Shown here piece after piece: positions 7,396-16,342 of a DNA stretch of 23,766 bases. This DNA is from Planctomycetota bacterium. Its GTDB lineage: Bacteria; Planctomycetota; UBA1135; UBA2386. The notes under the pieces were generated by a model that made no database searches, was not told the DNA's origin, and worked only from the letters and a program-made list of their open reading frames with translations. Both the position numbers and the translations under genes were made by a program. Every line of letters begins with the position of its first letter. The first letter of the stretch is position 1. The stretch is from assembly GCA_020425915.1 (NCBI GenBank), contig JAGQQZ010000607.1:1-23766 (forward strand), given 5' to 3'.

Positions 7396-8417
7396 TCGCG
7401 CTCGAGATCCCTGATCCGCCGACGGATCTCCGGTAGATCTCCGAACACATGCAGCGTGCGCGCCCACCGCGTTCGATTCTGCAGCGGATACCCCATGTAG
7501 TCGCCTGGCTCGTCGACCGAGGTGAGGAGCACGGAGTTGCCGCCGACACGCACGTCGTCGACGACGCGCAGGTGCCCGGCCGAGACGACGTGACCACCGA
7601 GCGTCACCCGTTCGCCGAGCGTCGTGCTCCCTGCGAGCGCGCAGAACGCGGCGATCGCAGAATCGGCACCGATCGAGCAGTTGTGCGCGATGTGCACGAG
7701 GTTGTCGATCTTCACTCCCGATCCGATCCGAGTCGCTCCCATCGTGCCGCAGTCGATCGCGCAGTTCGCGCCGATCTCGACGTCGTCGCCGACCTCGACC
7801 GTGCCGACCTGCGGCACCTTCTGCCACCGACGTTCGGCGTCCGGGCCGAGATCCGGCGCGTAGCCGAACCCGTCACTGCCGAGCACGCTGCCCGCGTGGA
7901 TCATGACGTTGCGACCGAGCCGAACCCGGTCGTAGAGCACGGCGCGAGGATGCAGCACGCAACCCTCACCCACGTCGCAGTCGGCGCCGACGACGACGCC
8001 GGCGAGCAACACCGCGCCGGGACCGATCCGCGTCCGCGCCCCGACGACGACGTGCGGACCGATCTCGACCGGTTCGGCCAGTTCCGCGCTCGGATCGACG
8101 ACGGCCGTGGGGTGCACGTCGGACTCGGTGGCGCGTCGAACCGGGAAGAACCGCGACGCGATCCGCGCGAACGCGAGCGAGACATCGGCGACGACGATCT
8201 GCGTCGCGGCGTGCCCCTCGAGCGGTTCGAACACCAACAACGCGCCGGCGCCGCTCTCACGTGCCAGCGCGAGAGCCTTCTTGTCACGCACGAACCCGAG
8301 CTGGCTCGGTCCGGCGAGCCGCAGATCGTTGACGCCGTCGATCACGAGATCGCCATCACCCCGCACGTCACCCCCGACGAGGCGGGCGAGGTCGGCGACG
8401 CGCGCACCGGCCGCCAT
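7380..8417 (-). CDS. lpxD: UDP-3-O-acylglucosamine N-acyltransferase
   Basis: The 345-residue protein matches LpxD. An N-terminal uridine-binding domain (about 1-100) leads into a left-handed parallel beta-helix of hexapeptide repeats (about 103-300) and a C-terminal helical tail. GSDGFGYAP (180-188) and DNLVHIAHN (238-246, likely catalytic His245) are family hallmarks. It transfers an R-3-hydroxyacyl group from acyl-ACP to UDP-3-O-acyl-glucosamine in lipid A synthesis, on the cytoplasmic side of the inner membrane. This implies an outer membrane with lipid A or a related lipid. The chosen ATG overlaps the ptsN stop as TGATG; a GTG three bases upstream is the alternative. No other lpx gene is in view, whereas many genomes keep lpxD with bamA, skp, fabZ and lpxA. 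Confidence 0.96.
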   Translation of the reverse strand: MAAGARVADLARLVGGDVRGDGDLVIDGVNDLRLAGPSQLGFVRDKKALALARESGAGALLVFEPLEGHAATQIVVADVSLAFARIASRFFPVRRATESDVHPTAVVDPSAELAEPVEIGPHVVVGARTRIGPGAVLLAGVVVGADCDVGEGCVLHPRAVLYDRVRLGRNVMIHAGSVLGSDGFGYAPDLGPDAERRWQKVPQVGTVEVGDDVEIGANCAIDCGTMGATRIGSGVKIDNLVHIAHNCSIGADSAIAAFCALAGSTTLGERVTLGGHVVSAGHLRVVDDVRVGGNSVLLTSVDEPGDYMGYPLQNRTRWARTLHVFGDLPEIRRRIRDLERDQGES

Positions 8418-8887
8418 CACGCGATCTCGCAGTCGCGCTCCCGCACGACGGCGACGACCTGCTCGGGCGAATCCGTCTCGACCAGCGCCGTCCGGATCTC
8501 CTCGCGCGAGAGCAACTTGGCGATCTCGGCGAGTGTCTTGATGTGCAGCAGCTTCTTCTCGCGAGGGATGATCAGTCCCACGACGATCCGCGCCGGCTCG
8601 CCGTCGAGAGTGTCGAACGGTACGCCATCGGGCGCGATCGCCAGGATCGCGATCACCTCCTCGATGCCGTCGACAGCGGCGTGCGGGATCGCGATCCCGT
8701 GCTCCATCCCGGTCGTCATGCTCTTCTCACGCGTGACGAGCGCATCGTGGACCGTGTCGAAACGGGTCTCCGGCAGAGCGCCGGCTTCGACGGCAGCTCG
8801 GGTGATCTGCCGGATCACGTCCCACTTGTCGGTCGCGCGCAGCGGGTGCACGACGAGTTCAGGGGTCAACAGGGCGGACAGCTTCAT
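8417..8887 (-). CDS. ptsN: Nitrogen-type PTS EIIA (fructose/mannitol EIIA family) regulator
   Basis: The 156-residue protein is a PTS EIIA type 2 domain over its whole length. MEHGIAIPHA carries the phosphorylatable His69, and 'LLIPREK'-like and LLHIKTLAEIAKLL (113-126) segments fit the EIIA-Ntr fold. EIIA-Ntr receives phosphate from EI-Ntr/NPr and acts by protein contacts rather than sugar transport. The frame is open far upstream through antisense gspD sequence, so I chose the ATG at 8885-8887, where family similarity begins (MKLSALLTPE). The stop overlaps the lpxD start, giving a two-gene transcription unit with probable translational coupling. In enterobacteria ptsN sits beside rpoN and hpf; neither is here. 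A metabolic EIIA cannot be excluded without its partners. Confidence 0.88.
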   Translation of the reverse strand: MKLSALLTPELVVHPLRATDKWDVIRQITRAAVEAGALPETRFDTVHDALVTREKSMTTGMEHGIAIPHAAVDGIEEVIAILAIAPDGVPFDTLDGEPARIVVGLIIPREKKLLHIKTLAEIAKLLSREEIRTALVETDSPEQVVAVVRERDCEIA

Positions 8888-9091
8888 CAGTCTCGAACGA
8901 ATCGCGCAACCGTATGCGGGACCTTCGTGTACGCGCAAACGGAAAGGATGAAAACCCCCGTGTCTTTGACTACTGTCCGCGGGAATACCGGTCCGGCGAA
9001 CTCCGTCTGACCGAGCCTCAGACCCGGCCGCGACGGCGGCGCAACGTCGGACACACATACGAGAACCGAAAGAACGGCTCAGACGGACGTG
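8888..9091. other. Divergent intergenic region between ptsN and gspD
   Basis: These 204 bases must carry the promoters of the minus-strand ptsN-lpxD unit and the plus-strand gspDEF operon. I find no convincing -35/-10 pair, sigma-54 -24/-12 element or strong inverted repeat. The best elements are a TTTGAC at 8962-8967 without a matching -10, and a weak minus-strand TTTGCG / CATACG pair with a 17-base spacer near 8913-8941. Neither start has a strong Shine-Dalgarno sequence. Confidence 0.3.
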
Positions 9092-11374
9092 ATGGAGACA
9101 GAGCAAATCGCGGCGCGGAGCGCCCGGATCGGCATCTTCGGGATGCTCTTCGGCCTGACCATGCTGGCCCTGCCGAGCCCGGCGCTGGCGCAGGGACAGG
9201 AGCCGACCGAAGCCGAGGGGATCGACCTCCAATTCGTCGAGGGCGGTCGGATCGCGGTCTCGGTCGACGAGAATCGCGGCGTCGCGATGCTCGACTTCAT
9301 CAAGCTCGCGGAGCAGATCACGAAGAAGACGTTCGTGTTCAGCGATGCGGACATGAGCGCGAACCCGACGATCACGTTCGTCGGCACCGTGACGCTGCCG
9401 CGGACCGAGTTCTTCGGCTTCTTCCAGACGATGCTCTACATCAAGAGCTTCGCCTGTGTGATTCGCAACACCGGCGACTCGCAAGTCGTCGAAATCGTCA
9501 ACATGCAGGGCGCCAAGCGCGGCGAGATCAGCACGAGTTCGCTGTACGTCGCGCCCGAGGACATCGCGGAGTACGCCAACCAGACCGGGGTGACGATCCT
9601 GACGTCGGTCCCGCTGCAGCACATCAAGGCGACGACGGCGACGACGACGCTGCGACCGTTCTTCACGGCGACCGGACAGGTGGGCAACCTCAGCACCGGC
9701 AACGTCGGCAACGATCGCGCCCTGCTGCTGCAGGGGTTCGGTCCGCAGGTGTACGCCGCCTACCAACTGCTCCGGCTCGTCGACGTTCCGCCCGAACTCC
9801 CCGAGCAGGAGACGCGGGTCGTGGAACTCGCCTACGCGACCGCCGAGGAACTCGAGCCGATCCTGACCAAGGTGCTCGAGGACCGGTCGCGGCGGATCGA
9901 GCAGCAAGCCGGCCCGACGGGCGGCAACCTCCCGACCGGGCGAGGCTCGCAGCTCACGATCAGCGGACTCGCGTCGCACAACTCGCTGCTGATCAGCGGG
10001 AGCCCGGACGAAGTCATCAGCGCGCTGGACCTGATCGCCAAGCTCGACGTCCCGCTCGAGGCCTCGACCGGTGACATCCACGTCATCCAGCTCCGAAACG
10101 TGCTGGCCGAAGACCTGCAGACGACGCTCCGGAACTTCATCCAAGAGGACCTGCAGGCAGCCCAGCAGGCGCAGTCGACCGCGGGCGCTTCGCCGCAACG
10201 ACGCGAACGCAAGACCGTGATCGTCGCGCACACCGAGAGCAACAGCCTGCTCGTCTCGGCGACGCAGACGAAGTTCAAGCAGCTCGAGCGCATGATCAAG
10301 AACCTCGACAAGCGCCAGCCGCAGGTCATGATCGAGGCGGCTCTGGTCGAACTCACGACCGACGACCTGGATACGCTCGGCGTCGAGATCGGCATCCTCG
10401 ACATCGGCGCGAACGAGTTCACGCGCGGCTTCGGCTTCTCGCAGTTCGGAATCTCGAACTACCAGGACACCGACGACGACGGTTTGCCCGACACGCGACT
10501 GCCGGACTTCGAGAACCCGCTGCAGGGCATCACGGGCGGCATCATCGCCAGCGACGACTTCGCGATCCCGCTGATCGTCAACGCACTGCAGCAGGACAAC
10601 CGTGCGAACATCCTGTCGCTGCCGAGCGTGGTGGTGAACAACAACCAGACCGCAGCCGTGAGCTCGAAGGAAGTGCGTCCGACGACCACCACGAGTCAGG
10701 GCACGGCGACGACGCAGAGCGGTGTCGGACCGGACCAAGAGGCCGGTATCGAGCTCAGCATCTCCCCGACGATCTCGAACGACGACTACCTCCGGCTCAA
10801 CATCACGCTGAACGTCAGCCGGTTCTTGACGACCGCGGACCCGAACGCGATCACGGGTGGCCCCCGCACCGAGCGTGAGGTCCAGACCCAGGTCACGCTC
10901 CCGAGCGGCCACACGATGGTCATCGGCGGTGTCATCGAGGACACCGAGAGCTACTCCGACTCCGGGGTCCCGTACCTGAAGGACATCCCGCTGCTCGGCG
11001 CGCTGTTCCGTCGTTCGACCGAACAGACGATCAAGACCAACCTCTACTTCTTCATCACGCCGACGATCCTCGACGACGACGAGTTCGCGGATCTCGCCGA
11101 GCTGACCCAACGAAAGAAGCTCGAGTCCGCGCAGTACATCGGCCACCGCCGCCTCCGGATCGTCGATCCGAACTGGACCGGTGGGACCAGCACGCTCGAG
11201 GACACCGGCGCGACGATCGAGGACATCGACCGGCTCGGTGGCTTCGACTTCCCCCACTACAACCGTCCGTCGACGCCGCCCTCGCTCGACCGCCTCCCGA
11301 TCGAAGAGATCGAGAAGGAGGCGCGCGAGCGCGAGACGCCGCCGAGCGACGAGACGAACGACGAGGGACGCTGA
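9092..11374 (+). CDS. gspD: Type II secretion system secretin GspD
   Basis: The 760-residue protein has a signal peptide (hydrophobic 14-28, cleavage after the ALA at 31-33). An N0-type domain (about 45-140) and repeated N-domains (about 147-405) follow. The C-terminal secretin domain ends with VPYLKDIPLLGALFR (626-640) and LYFFITPTIL (651-660). Secretins form the multimeric outer-membrane channel of type II secretion or type IV pilus machines. The N0/N1 order and coupling to gspE and gspF favour GspD; PilQ-like use cannot be ruled out. Oddities are a Ca-loop-like DTDDDGLPD at 459-467 just before the barrel region, a Thr/Ser/Gln-rich loop (about 529-546), and an acidic tail of about 100 residues past the barrel. 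The ATG was preferred over a GTG immediately upstream. The stop overlaps the gspE start (TGATG). Confidence 0.93.
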   Translation: METEQIAARSARIGIFGMLFGLTMLALPSPALAQGQEPTEAEGIDLQFVEGGRIAVSVDENRGVAMLDFIKLAEQITKKTFVFSDADMSANPTITFVGTVTLPRTEFFGFFQTMLYIKSFACVIRNTGDSQVVEIVNMQGAKRGEISTSSLYVAPEDIAEYANQTGVTILTSVPLQHIKATTATTTLRPFFTATGQVGNLSTGNVGNDRALLLQGFGPQVYAAYQLLRLVDVPPELPEQETRVVELAYATAEELEPILTKVLEDRSRRIEQQAGPTGGNLPTGRGSQLTISGLASHNSLLISGSPDEVISALDLIAKLDVPLEASTGDIHVIQLRNVLAEDLQTTLRNFIQEDLQAAQQAQSTAGASPQRRERKTVIVAHTESNSLLVSATQTKFKQLERMIKNLDKRQPQVMIEAALVELTTDDLDTLGVEIGILDIGANEFTRGFGFSQFGISNYQDTDDDGLPDTRLPDFENPLQGITGGIIASDDFAIPLIVNALQQDNRANILSLPSVVVNNNQTAAVSSKEVRPTTTTSQGTATTQSGVGPDQEAGIELSISPTISNDDYLRLNITLNVSRFLTTADPNAITGGPRTEREVQTQVTLPSGHTMVIGGVIEDTESYSDSGVPYLKDIPLLGALFRRSTEQTIKTNLYFFITPTILDDDEFADLAELTQRKKLESAQYIGHRRLRIVDPNWTGGTSTLEDTGATIEDIDRLGGFDFPHYNRPSTPPSLDRLPIEEIEKEARERETPPSDETNDEGR

Positions 11375-13083
11375 TGCTGCAGGATCGGATTCGCGAAGGA
11401 CTGCTGCGCAACGCGGGCCTGACCGACGAGCAGATCGCCGACGCGATCCGCAACGAGCGTGAGAGCGGCCAGAGCCTCGACCAGGTGCTGGTCGGCCGCA
11501 ACCTGATGCCCGAGGCGAAGTGCCTCGAGTTCTTCTCCGACTTCCTCGGGCTCGACTACCGCCCCTCGCTCGAGGGCGTCTCGGTACCGATCGACTTCAT
11601 CCAGAACGTCCCCGTTCAGTTCGCCCGCTCGCACGGCCTGATCGCGATCTCGGCCGAAGACCGCCTGGTGAAGGTCGCGACGCACCGCCCGCTCGACGTG
11701 CGTCCGATGGACGACCTCGCGACGATGATGGAGTCCGAGGTCGAGGCCGTCCTCGCTCCACGCTCCGAGATCGCGAACCTGATCAACCGCGCCTACCGCC
11801 ACAAGGCGGACGGCGTCGACGAGGCCCTCGGGGACATCGAGGATCAGGACATCATCGGCCTCGCCGAGACGATCGACGAGTCCGAAGACCTGCTCGACGT
11901 CGCCAACAAGGCGCCGATCATCAAGCTGGTCAACATGCTGCTGTTCCAGGCGCTCAAGCTGCGTGCCTCGGACATCCACCTGCAGCCGTTCGCCGACCGT
12001 CTGCAGGTTCGCATGCGCGTCGACGGGATCCTCTACGACACGGAGTCGATCCCGAAGAAGGCTCAGGAGGCGATCGTCTCGCGGGTCAAGGTCATGGGGA
12101 AGATGGACATCGCCGAGCGGCGGATGCCGCAGGACGGCCGCGCGTCGATCCGCATCGGCGATGGCGACGTCGACGTCCGTATCTCGACGGTCCCCGTGCA
12201 GAACGGCGAACGCATCGTGTTCCGGATCCTCGACAAGACGACCAAGGTCTACTCGCTGGACCAGATCGGCCTGAACGAGGACGACCGCAAACTCATCGAG
12301 CGCTACATCCACTACTCGCACGGGATGATCTTCGTGACCGGACCGACCGGTTCCGGCAAGACGACGACGCTCTACGCCGCGCTCAACGAGATCAACTCCG
12401 CGACGCTGAACATCCTGACGATCGAAGACCCGGTCGAGTACGCACTCGACGGCATCAGTCAGGTCCAGGTGAACACGAAGAAGGGGCTGACGTTCGCGGC
12501 GGGCCTACGCTCCTTCCTGCGTCAGGACCCGGACGTCATGATGGTCGGTGAAGTGCGGGACAACGAGACCGCGGACATCGCGATCCGCGCGGCGCTGACC
12601 GGCCACTTGGTGTTCTCCACCGTCCACACGAACGACTCCGCTTCGACGGTGACGCGGATGCTCGACATCGGCGTCGAGCCCTACCTCGTATCGTCGTCGC
12701 TGCTGTGCGTCATCGCCCAGCGCCTGGTCCGGACCGTCTGCCCCAACTGCAAGGAGTTGGTCGAGCCCAACGAGCAGATGCGGTTCAAGATCGAGGACCT
12801 GCGACTCACGATCGATCAGTTCCCCGACGGCATGGTCGCGACCGGCCGCGGTTGCGACGAGTGTTTCCGCTCAGGTTTCGCCGGGCGAACGGCGATCTAC
12901 GAGGTGATGCCGATCGACGCCGTGATCCAGGACCAGATCGTCAACAAGCGGACCGCGAGCGACATCAAGCGCGGCGCGCTCGAGCGAGGTCTACGGACCC
13001 TGCGCATGAACGGCGTCGAGAAGGTGCTGCAGGGAATCACGACCCCCGAAGAGGTGTTGCGCGTCACCCAACTCGACGTGTAG
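11374..13083 (+). CDS. gspE: Type II secretion ATPase GspE (PilB/GspE family)
   Basis: The 569-residue cytoplasmic ATPase powers assembly of the pseudopilus. The N-terminal GspE-N/MshEN-like region (1-140) binds platform partners in the family. The motor core has Walker A GPTGSGKT (323-330), Asp box TIEDPVEY (349-356), Walker B around DVMMVGEVRD (387-396, Glu393) and His box TGHLVFSTVHTN (409-420). A tetracysteine zinc site (CPNC 456-459 and CDEC 494-497) marks the extension-type GspE/PilB group rather than PilT. GAGGG lies six bases before the ATG, which overlaps the gspD stop, so translation is probably coupled. The length is normal for the family and no key residue is missing. Confidence 0.95.
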   Translation: MLQDRIREGLLRNAGLTDEQIADAIRNERESGQSLDQVLVGRNLMPEAKCLEFFSDFLGLDYRPSLEGVSVPIDFIQNVPVQFARSHGLIAISAEDRLVKVATHRPLDVRPMDDLATMMESEVEAVLAPRSEIANLINRAYRHKADGVDEALGDIEDQDIIGLAETIDESEDLLDVANKAPIIKLVNMLLFQALKLRASDIHLQPFADRLQVRMRVDGILYDTESIPKKAQEAIVSRVKVMGKMDIAERRMPQDGRASIRIGDGDVDVRISTVPVQNGERIVFRILDKTTKVYSLDQIGLNEDDRKLIERYIHYSHGMIFVTGPTGSGKTTTLYAALNEINSATLNILTIEDPVEYALDGISQVQVNTKKGLTFAAGLRSFLRQDPDVMMVGEVRDNETADIAIRAALTGHLVFSTVHTNDSASTVTRMLDIGVEPYLVSSSLLCVIAQRLVRTVCPNCKELVEPNEQMRFKIEDLRLTIDQFPDGMVATGRGCDECFRSGFAGRTAIYEVMPIDAVIQDQIVNKRTASDIKRGALERGLRTLRMNGVEKVLQGITTPEEVLRVTQLDV

Positions 13084-13108
13084 ACCGGACCCCCCACGAG
13101 CCGAGCCC

Positions 13109-14338
13109 GTGCCGATCTTCGAATACAAGGCCGTCGACAGTGAGAACAAGGCGCGCAAGGGAATCGTCGATGCCGACTCCCCGCGCGAGGCCCGACTCAA
13201 GCTCAGGCACGACCGGCTGTTCGTCACGGACCTGCGCGAGACCGCGTCGAGGCGCAAGAAGCGCAAGATCGCGATCAAGGGGATCACGGGCGTCGAGGCG
13301 CCGAACAAGCAGCGCAACGACCAGATCGCCGCGGTGACCCGACAGATGGCGTCGCTGTTGCGCGCCGGCATCCCGCTCGCCGAGGCGCTGCGGATGGTCA
13401 TCGAGCAGGCTCCCGATCGGAAGATCGAGGCGGTGTTCCGCGACATCCGCGAGAAGGTCACGCAGGGCCTGACGCTGGCTGACGCCGTCAACCAGCACCC
13501 CGCGTACTTCACGGAGCTGTACTCGAACATGGTCCGCGCCGGCGAATCGTCCGGCGCGCTCGACCACGTCATGGTGCGACTGGCGTCGTTCCTCCAGGCG
13601 CAGGCGCGCCTGAAGAACAAGGTCGGCGCCGCGATGGTCTATCCGTCGATCATGATCATCGTCGGCCTGATCGTCGTCGCGGTGCTGATGACGGCGGTCG
13701 TTCCGCAGGTCACGCAGCTGCTGCGCGGCCAAGGCCGCACGCTGCCGTTCGCGACCCAGGTGCTCGTCGACACGAGCGAGTTCCTGCAGAACAACTGGTT
13801 CCTGCTGCTCGTCGGCATCCTGCTGCTGACGATCCTGTTCCAGCTGTTCATCAACTCGCCGAAGGGCCGTCTGATCTGGGACTCGTTCAAGCTCAAGCTG
13901 CCGGTGTTCGGCGACCTGATGCGCAAGCAGGCGGTCGCGCGTTTCTCCACGACTCTCGCGACCCTGCTCCGCTCGGGCGTGCCGGCGCTCCAGGCGCTCA
14001 ACATCACGAAGGCCGTTCTCGACAACGTCATCTTGACGAACGCGCTGACGACGGTGCACGACCACATCATGGAGGGCACCGACATCGCGACGCCGATGAA
14101 GATGACCGAGGTCTTCCCTCCGATGGTCTGCTACATGGTCGGCGTCGGCGAACAGGCCGGCAACCTCGAGGAGATGCTCGAGCGCGTCGCCGACACCTAC
14201 GACGAGGAAGTGGACCTCGCGACGCAGAAGCTCACCTCCTTGCTGGAGCCGCTGATCATCGTGGTCCTGGCGGCGATCGTCGCCGGCATCGTGGTCGCGA
14301 TCATCCTCCCGCTGCTCGAACTGCAGAAGGTCAAGTAA
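13109..14338 (+). CDS. gspF: Type II secretion inner-membrane platform protein GspF
   Basis: The 409-residue protein has the two-repeat GspF/PilC layout. A short N-terminal segment (PIFEYKAVD) precedes two cytoplasmic helical domains (about 72-175 and 275-378) with the internal echo GESSGALDHV (145-154) and GEQAGNLEEM (347-356). Membrane segments lie at about 176-198, 229-248 and 379-402. It couples the GspE motor to pseudopilus assembly in the inner membrane. The start is GTG, 25 bases after gspE, without a clear Shine-Dalgarno. It is the last gene of the operon: no gspG or other pseudopilin follows, and six bases on the next gene begins on the opposite strand. The rest of the system must be encoded elsewhere. 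Confidence 0.95.
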   Translation: MPIFEYKAVDSENKARKGIVDADSPREARLKLRHDRLFVTDLRETASRRKKRKIAIKGITGVEAPNKQRNDQIAAVTRQMASLLRAGIPLAEALRMVIEQAPDRKIEAVFRDIREKVTQGLTLADAVNQHPAYFTELYSNMVRAGESSGALDHVMVRLASFLQAQARLKNKVGAAMVYPSIMIIVGLIVVAVLMTAVVPQVTQLLRGQGRTLPFATQVLVDTSEFLQNNWFLLLVGILLLTILFQLFINSPKGRLIWDSFKLKLPVFGDLMRKQAVARFSTTLATLLRSGVPALQALNITKAVLDNVILTNALTTVHDHIMEGTDIATPMKMTEVFPPMVCYMVGVGEQAGNLEEMLERVADTYDEEVDLATQKLTSLLEPLIIVVLAAIVAGIVVAIILPLLELQKVK

Positions 14339-14344
14339 GGCGAC

Positions 14345-16255
14345 TCACTTCGCGCGCGCCTCGGCGATCTGCCGGCGACGCAGCTCGACGATGTGGTCGT
14401 GCCACTTCGACAAACCCGCTTCGATCAGCCGCGCGGCGGCGTCGACATCGCGTTCGGCGGCATCGAGTTCGCCCCGGTCGATGAGGAGCTCGGCGCGAGT
14501 GAGTCGACACGGAGCGTCACCCGCTTCTGCCAACTCGGGCGGGCGACCGGCACGGAGCAGTTGCTGACGGCCCAACGAGATCACCATCGACGACAACCGG
14601 AACGTGTCCGCGTCGTCCTCGTCGAAGAACGAATGGCACTGCATGGTCCGCCGAATCGCCTCGGCGACCCGCTGCACGACGACGTCATCCAGCTCGCGGA
14701 ACCCATCGTCGACCATGACCTCGTTTCGAGCGTCGAAACGGATGTCGTGACCTTCGATGAGGAGTTCCATGGCCCGCCGGAAGTGTGACAGCGCCAGCCT
14801 CGGCCTGCGATTGCGCTGGTAGTAGCGTCCCATCTCGAACTCGGCGCGCTCCGCCGGTCGAAACTGGCTGCGCAGGAACTCGATCGCAGCGTCGGTACCC
14901 TCGTTGTACTCGAGGCACTTCGTCTTCGCCTCGATCGCTCGTGCCGACGGCCCCTCGGCCAGCGCGTGGTCGAACGCGTCGAGAGCGGCCTCCGTGTCCC
15001 CGAGCAGTTCGTGTGCTTCGCCGAGCATGAGCCAGACCGATTCGTCCGCCAGTTCCATCGCGACGACCTCGCGAAGGGACTCGATGGCGCGTTCGGGCTC
15101 CTCTTGGTCGAGCGCGCGTTTCGCCTGGGCCATGAGTTCATGCTTGAGCTTCGTCGATCCACGCCAAACCCCGAGCTGCTGCCCACGGGCTCGCTTCTCG
15201 GCTTCGACCAATCGGTCCTCGTACGCCGCCAACTCGGCGAACGGCACGACGACGCCGACCGCGGGAGGCGGGGCGATGTCGCGAACTCGTAGCAGTCCCG
15301 TCGCCACGAGGTGCTCACCGAGGTCCGCATCCGCGTCGCGAATGCGGCACTGCACGAATTCGTTCACGATCATCGACGCGTGGAACCCGCGCTGAACTCG
15401 GATCCGCTCCACGAGCGCATCTGGATGCGCTCGAAGCCAAGCCTCGAACGCGGCCCGGATCTCGGCGTGCGAAGCCGAGACCGACCCCGCGCGGACCAGG
15501 GAATAGACCGCCTCGAGGCGCTCGCCGACCACGCTCGACGGACCGCCCCACCGCACCTTGTTTGCCCGCGGGGGCGGGCCGACCGGTCCATCACCGAGCT
15601 TGTTGAAGCGACGGACCCAGCTGCAGATCGAAATGAGTCGCCACCGCGTATCGGACAGGTGACGCATCGAACGCTTCAAGTCGTCACGTGCCTCGCGATC
15701 CAACGCCGGGATTCGATCCGGATGGATACGCATTCGCTCGAGCTGATCGGACATGGGCATCATGTCATCGAGGATCACGCTCCAGCACGCTCGCTCCATG
15801 ACGTCCAACTCCCCCTCGGAACACTCGCGCAGGGGGCGCTCCCCCATCGACGCGGGGAGACGACACTCTCCGTCGCAGAGCGGACATCGGTACGCGCCGC
15901 GAAGACCGCAGCGATCACATGCGGAATCGGACGCGGAGCATGAGCACGTGACGAACGCTCTCCCGCGGCACAACGGGCAGGCGATCCACTCGAAACGATC
16001 GACGCGCGCAGCGGTGCCGAAACACTCGTCGCAGCCGGTACGACGCGTCGTCGCGCAGAACGCACATCGCGGATCCGTCTTCAGGCAACGGTTGCACGGC
16101 AGTCGGCCCCGTGAGAAGCAAGACTCGCACGGTGAGTCCTCGATCTCGCGCCAGACCAGGTGTCCGTCTCCGTCCAAGCAGAGTTCGTCCGGAAGCTCCT
16201 GTGCGACCACCGACACGCTACAGAGCAGCACCACCAGAACTCGGGCCCACGCCAT
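14345..16255 (-). CDS. Exported Cys-rich protein with degenerate SNase-like and TPR regions
   Basis: The predicted 636-residue protein starts with a signal peptide (hydrophobic 5-18, cleavage near VVA-QE, 17-20). Residues 26-131 hold 18 cysteines, including seven CxxC pairs (43/46, 54/57, 64/67, 75/78, 93/96, 113/116, 124/127), like degenerate DnaJ-type zinc knuckles. Residues about 285-365 resemble the last third of a staphylococcal nuclease domain (DLGEHLVATGLLRV, then AEKRARGQQLGVW). The DGDT and RLxGIDxPE catalytic segments are not recognisable, so nuclease activity is unlikely. TPR-like helices cover about 370-500 (SVWLMLGEAHELLGDTEAALDAF region, 407-428). TAGG lies nine bases before the chosen ATG; an ATG three codons upstream (16264) is the alternative. 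No described family fits the whole. Function is unknown; an envelope scaffold or redox/metal-binding role is only a guess. Confidence 0.72.
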   Translation of the reverse strand: MAWARVLVVLLCSVSVVAQELPDELCLDGDGHLVWREIEDSPCESCFSRGRLPCNRCLKTDPRCAFCATTRRTGCDECFGTAARVDRFEWIACPLCRGRAFVTCSCSASDSACDRCGLRGAYRCPLCDGECRLPASMGERPLRECSEGELDVMERACWSVILDDMMPMSDQLERMRIHPDRIPALDREARDDLKRSMRHLSDTRWRLISICSWVRRFNKLGDGPVGPPPRANKVRWGGPSSVVGERLEAVYSLVRAGSVSASHAEIRAAFEAWLRAHPDALVERIRVQRGFHASMIVNEFVQCRIRDADADLGEHLVATGLLRVRDIAPPPAVGVVVPFAELAAYEDRLVEAEKRARGQQLGVWRGSTKLKHELMAQAKRALDQEEPERAIESLREVVAMELADESVWLMLGEAHELLGDTEAALDAFDHALAEGPSARAIEAKTKCLEYNEGTDAAIEFLRSQFRPAERAEFEMGRYYQRNRRPRLALSHFRRAMELLIEGHDIRFDARNEVMVDDGFRELDDVVVQRVAEAIRRTMQCHSFFDEDDADTFRLSSMVISLGRQQLLRAGRPPELAEAGDAPCRLTRAELLIDRGELDAAERDVDAAARLIEAGLSKWHDHIVELRRRQIAEARAK

Positions 16256-16342
16256 CTCGTGCATCCTACCGTGGTTCGCGCGGACGTTCGCACGGCCCCC
16301 CTCGCCTCGACGCGATCCGCCCCCTAGGATCCGTCCACCATC

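Noticed and set aside
8888..11257. A very long open frame on the minus strand running antisense across most of gspD and continuous with ptsN
   Set aside because: It is rich in Arg, Val and Asp, has no family motifs until the ptsN ATG at 8887, and runs opposite a secretin with clear signatures. It is the usual antisense shadow of GC-rich coding DNA.
14345..16255. Calling the Cys-rich protein an active thermonuclease
   Set aside because: Only the C-terminal part of the SNase fold is recognisable; the DGDT and RLxGIDxPE catalytic segments are missing.
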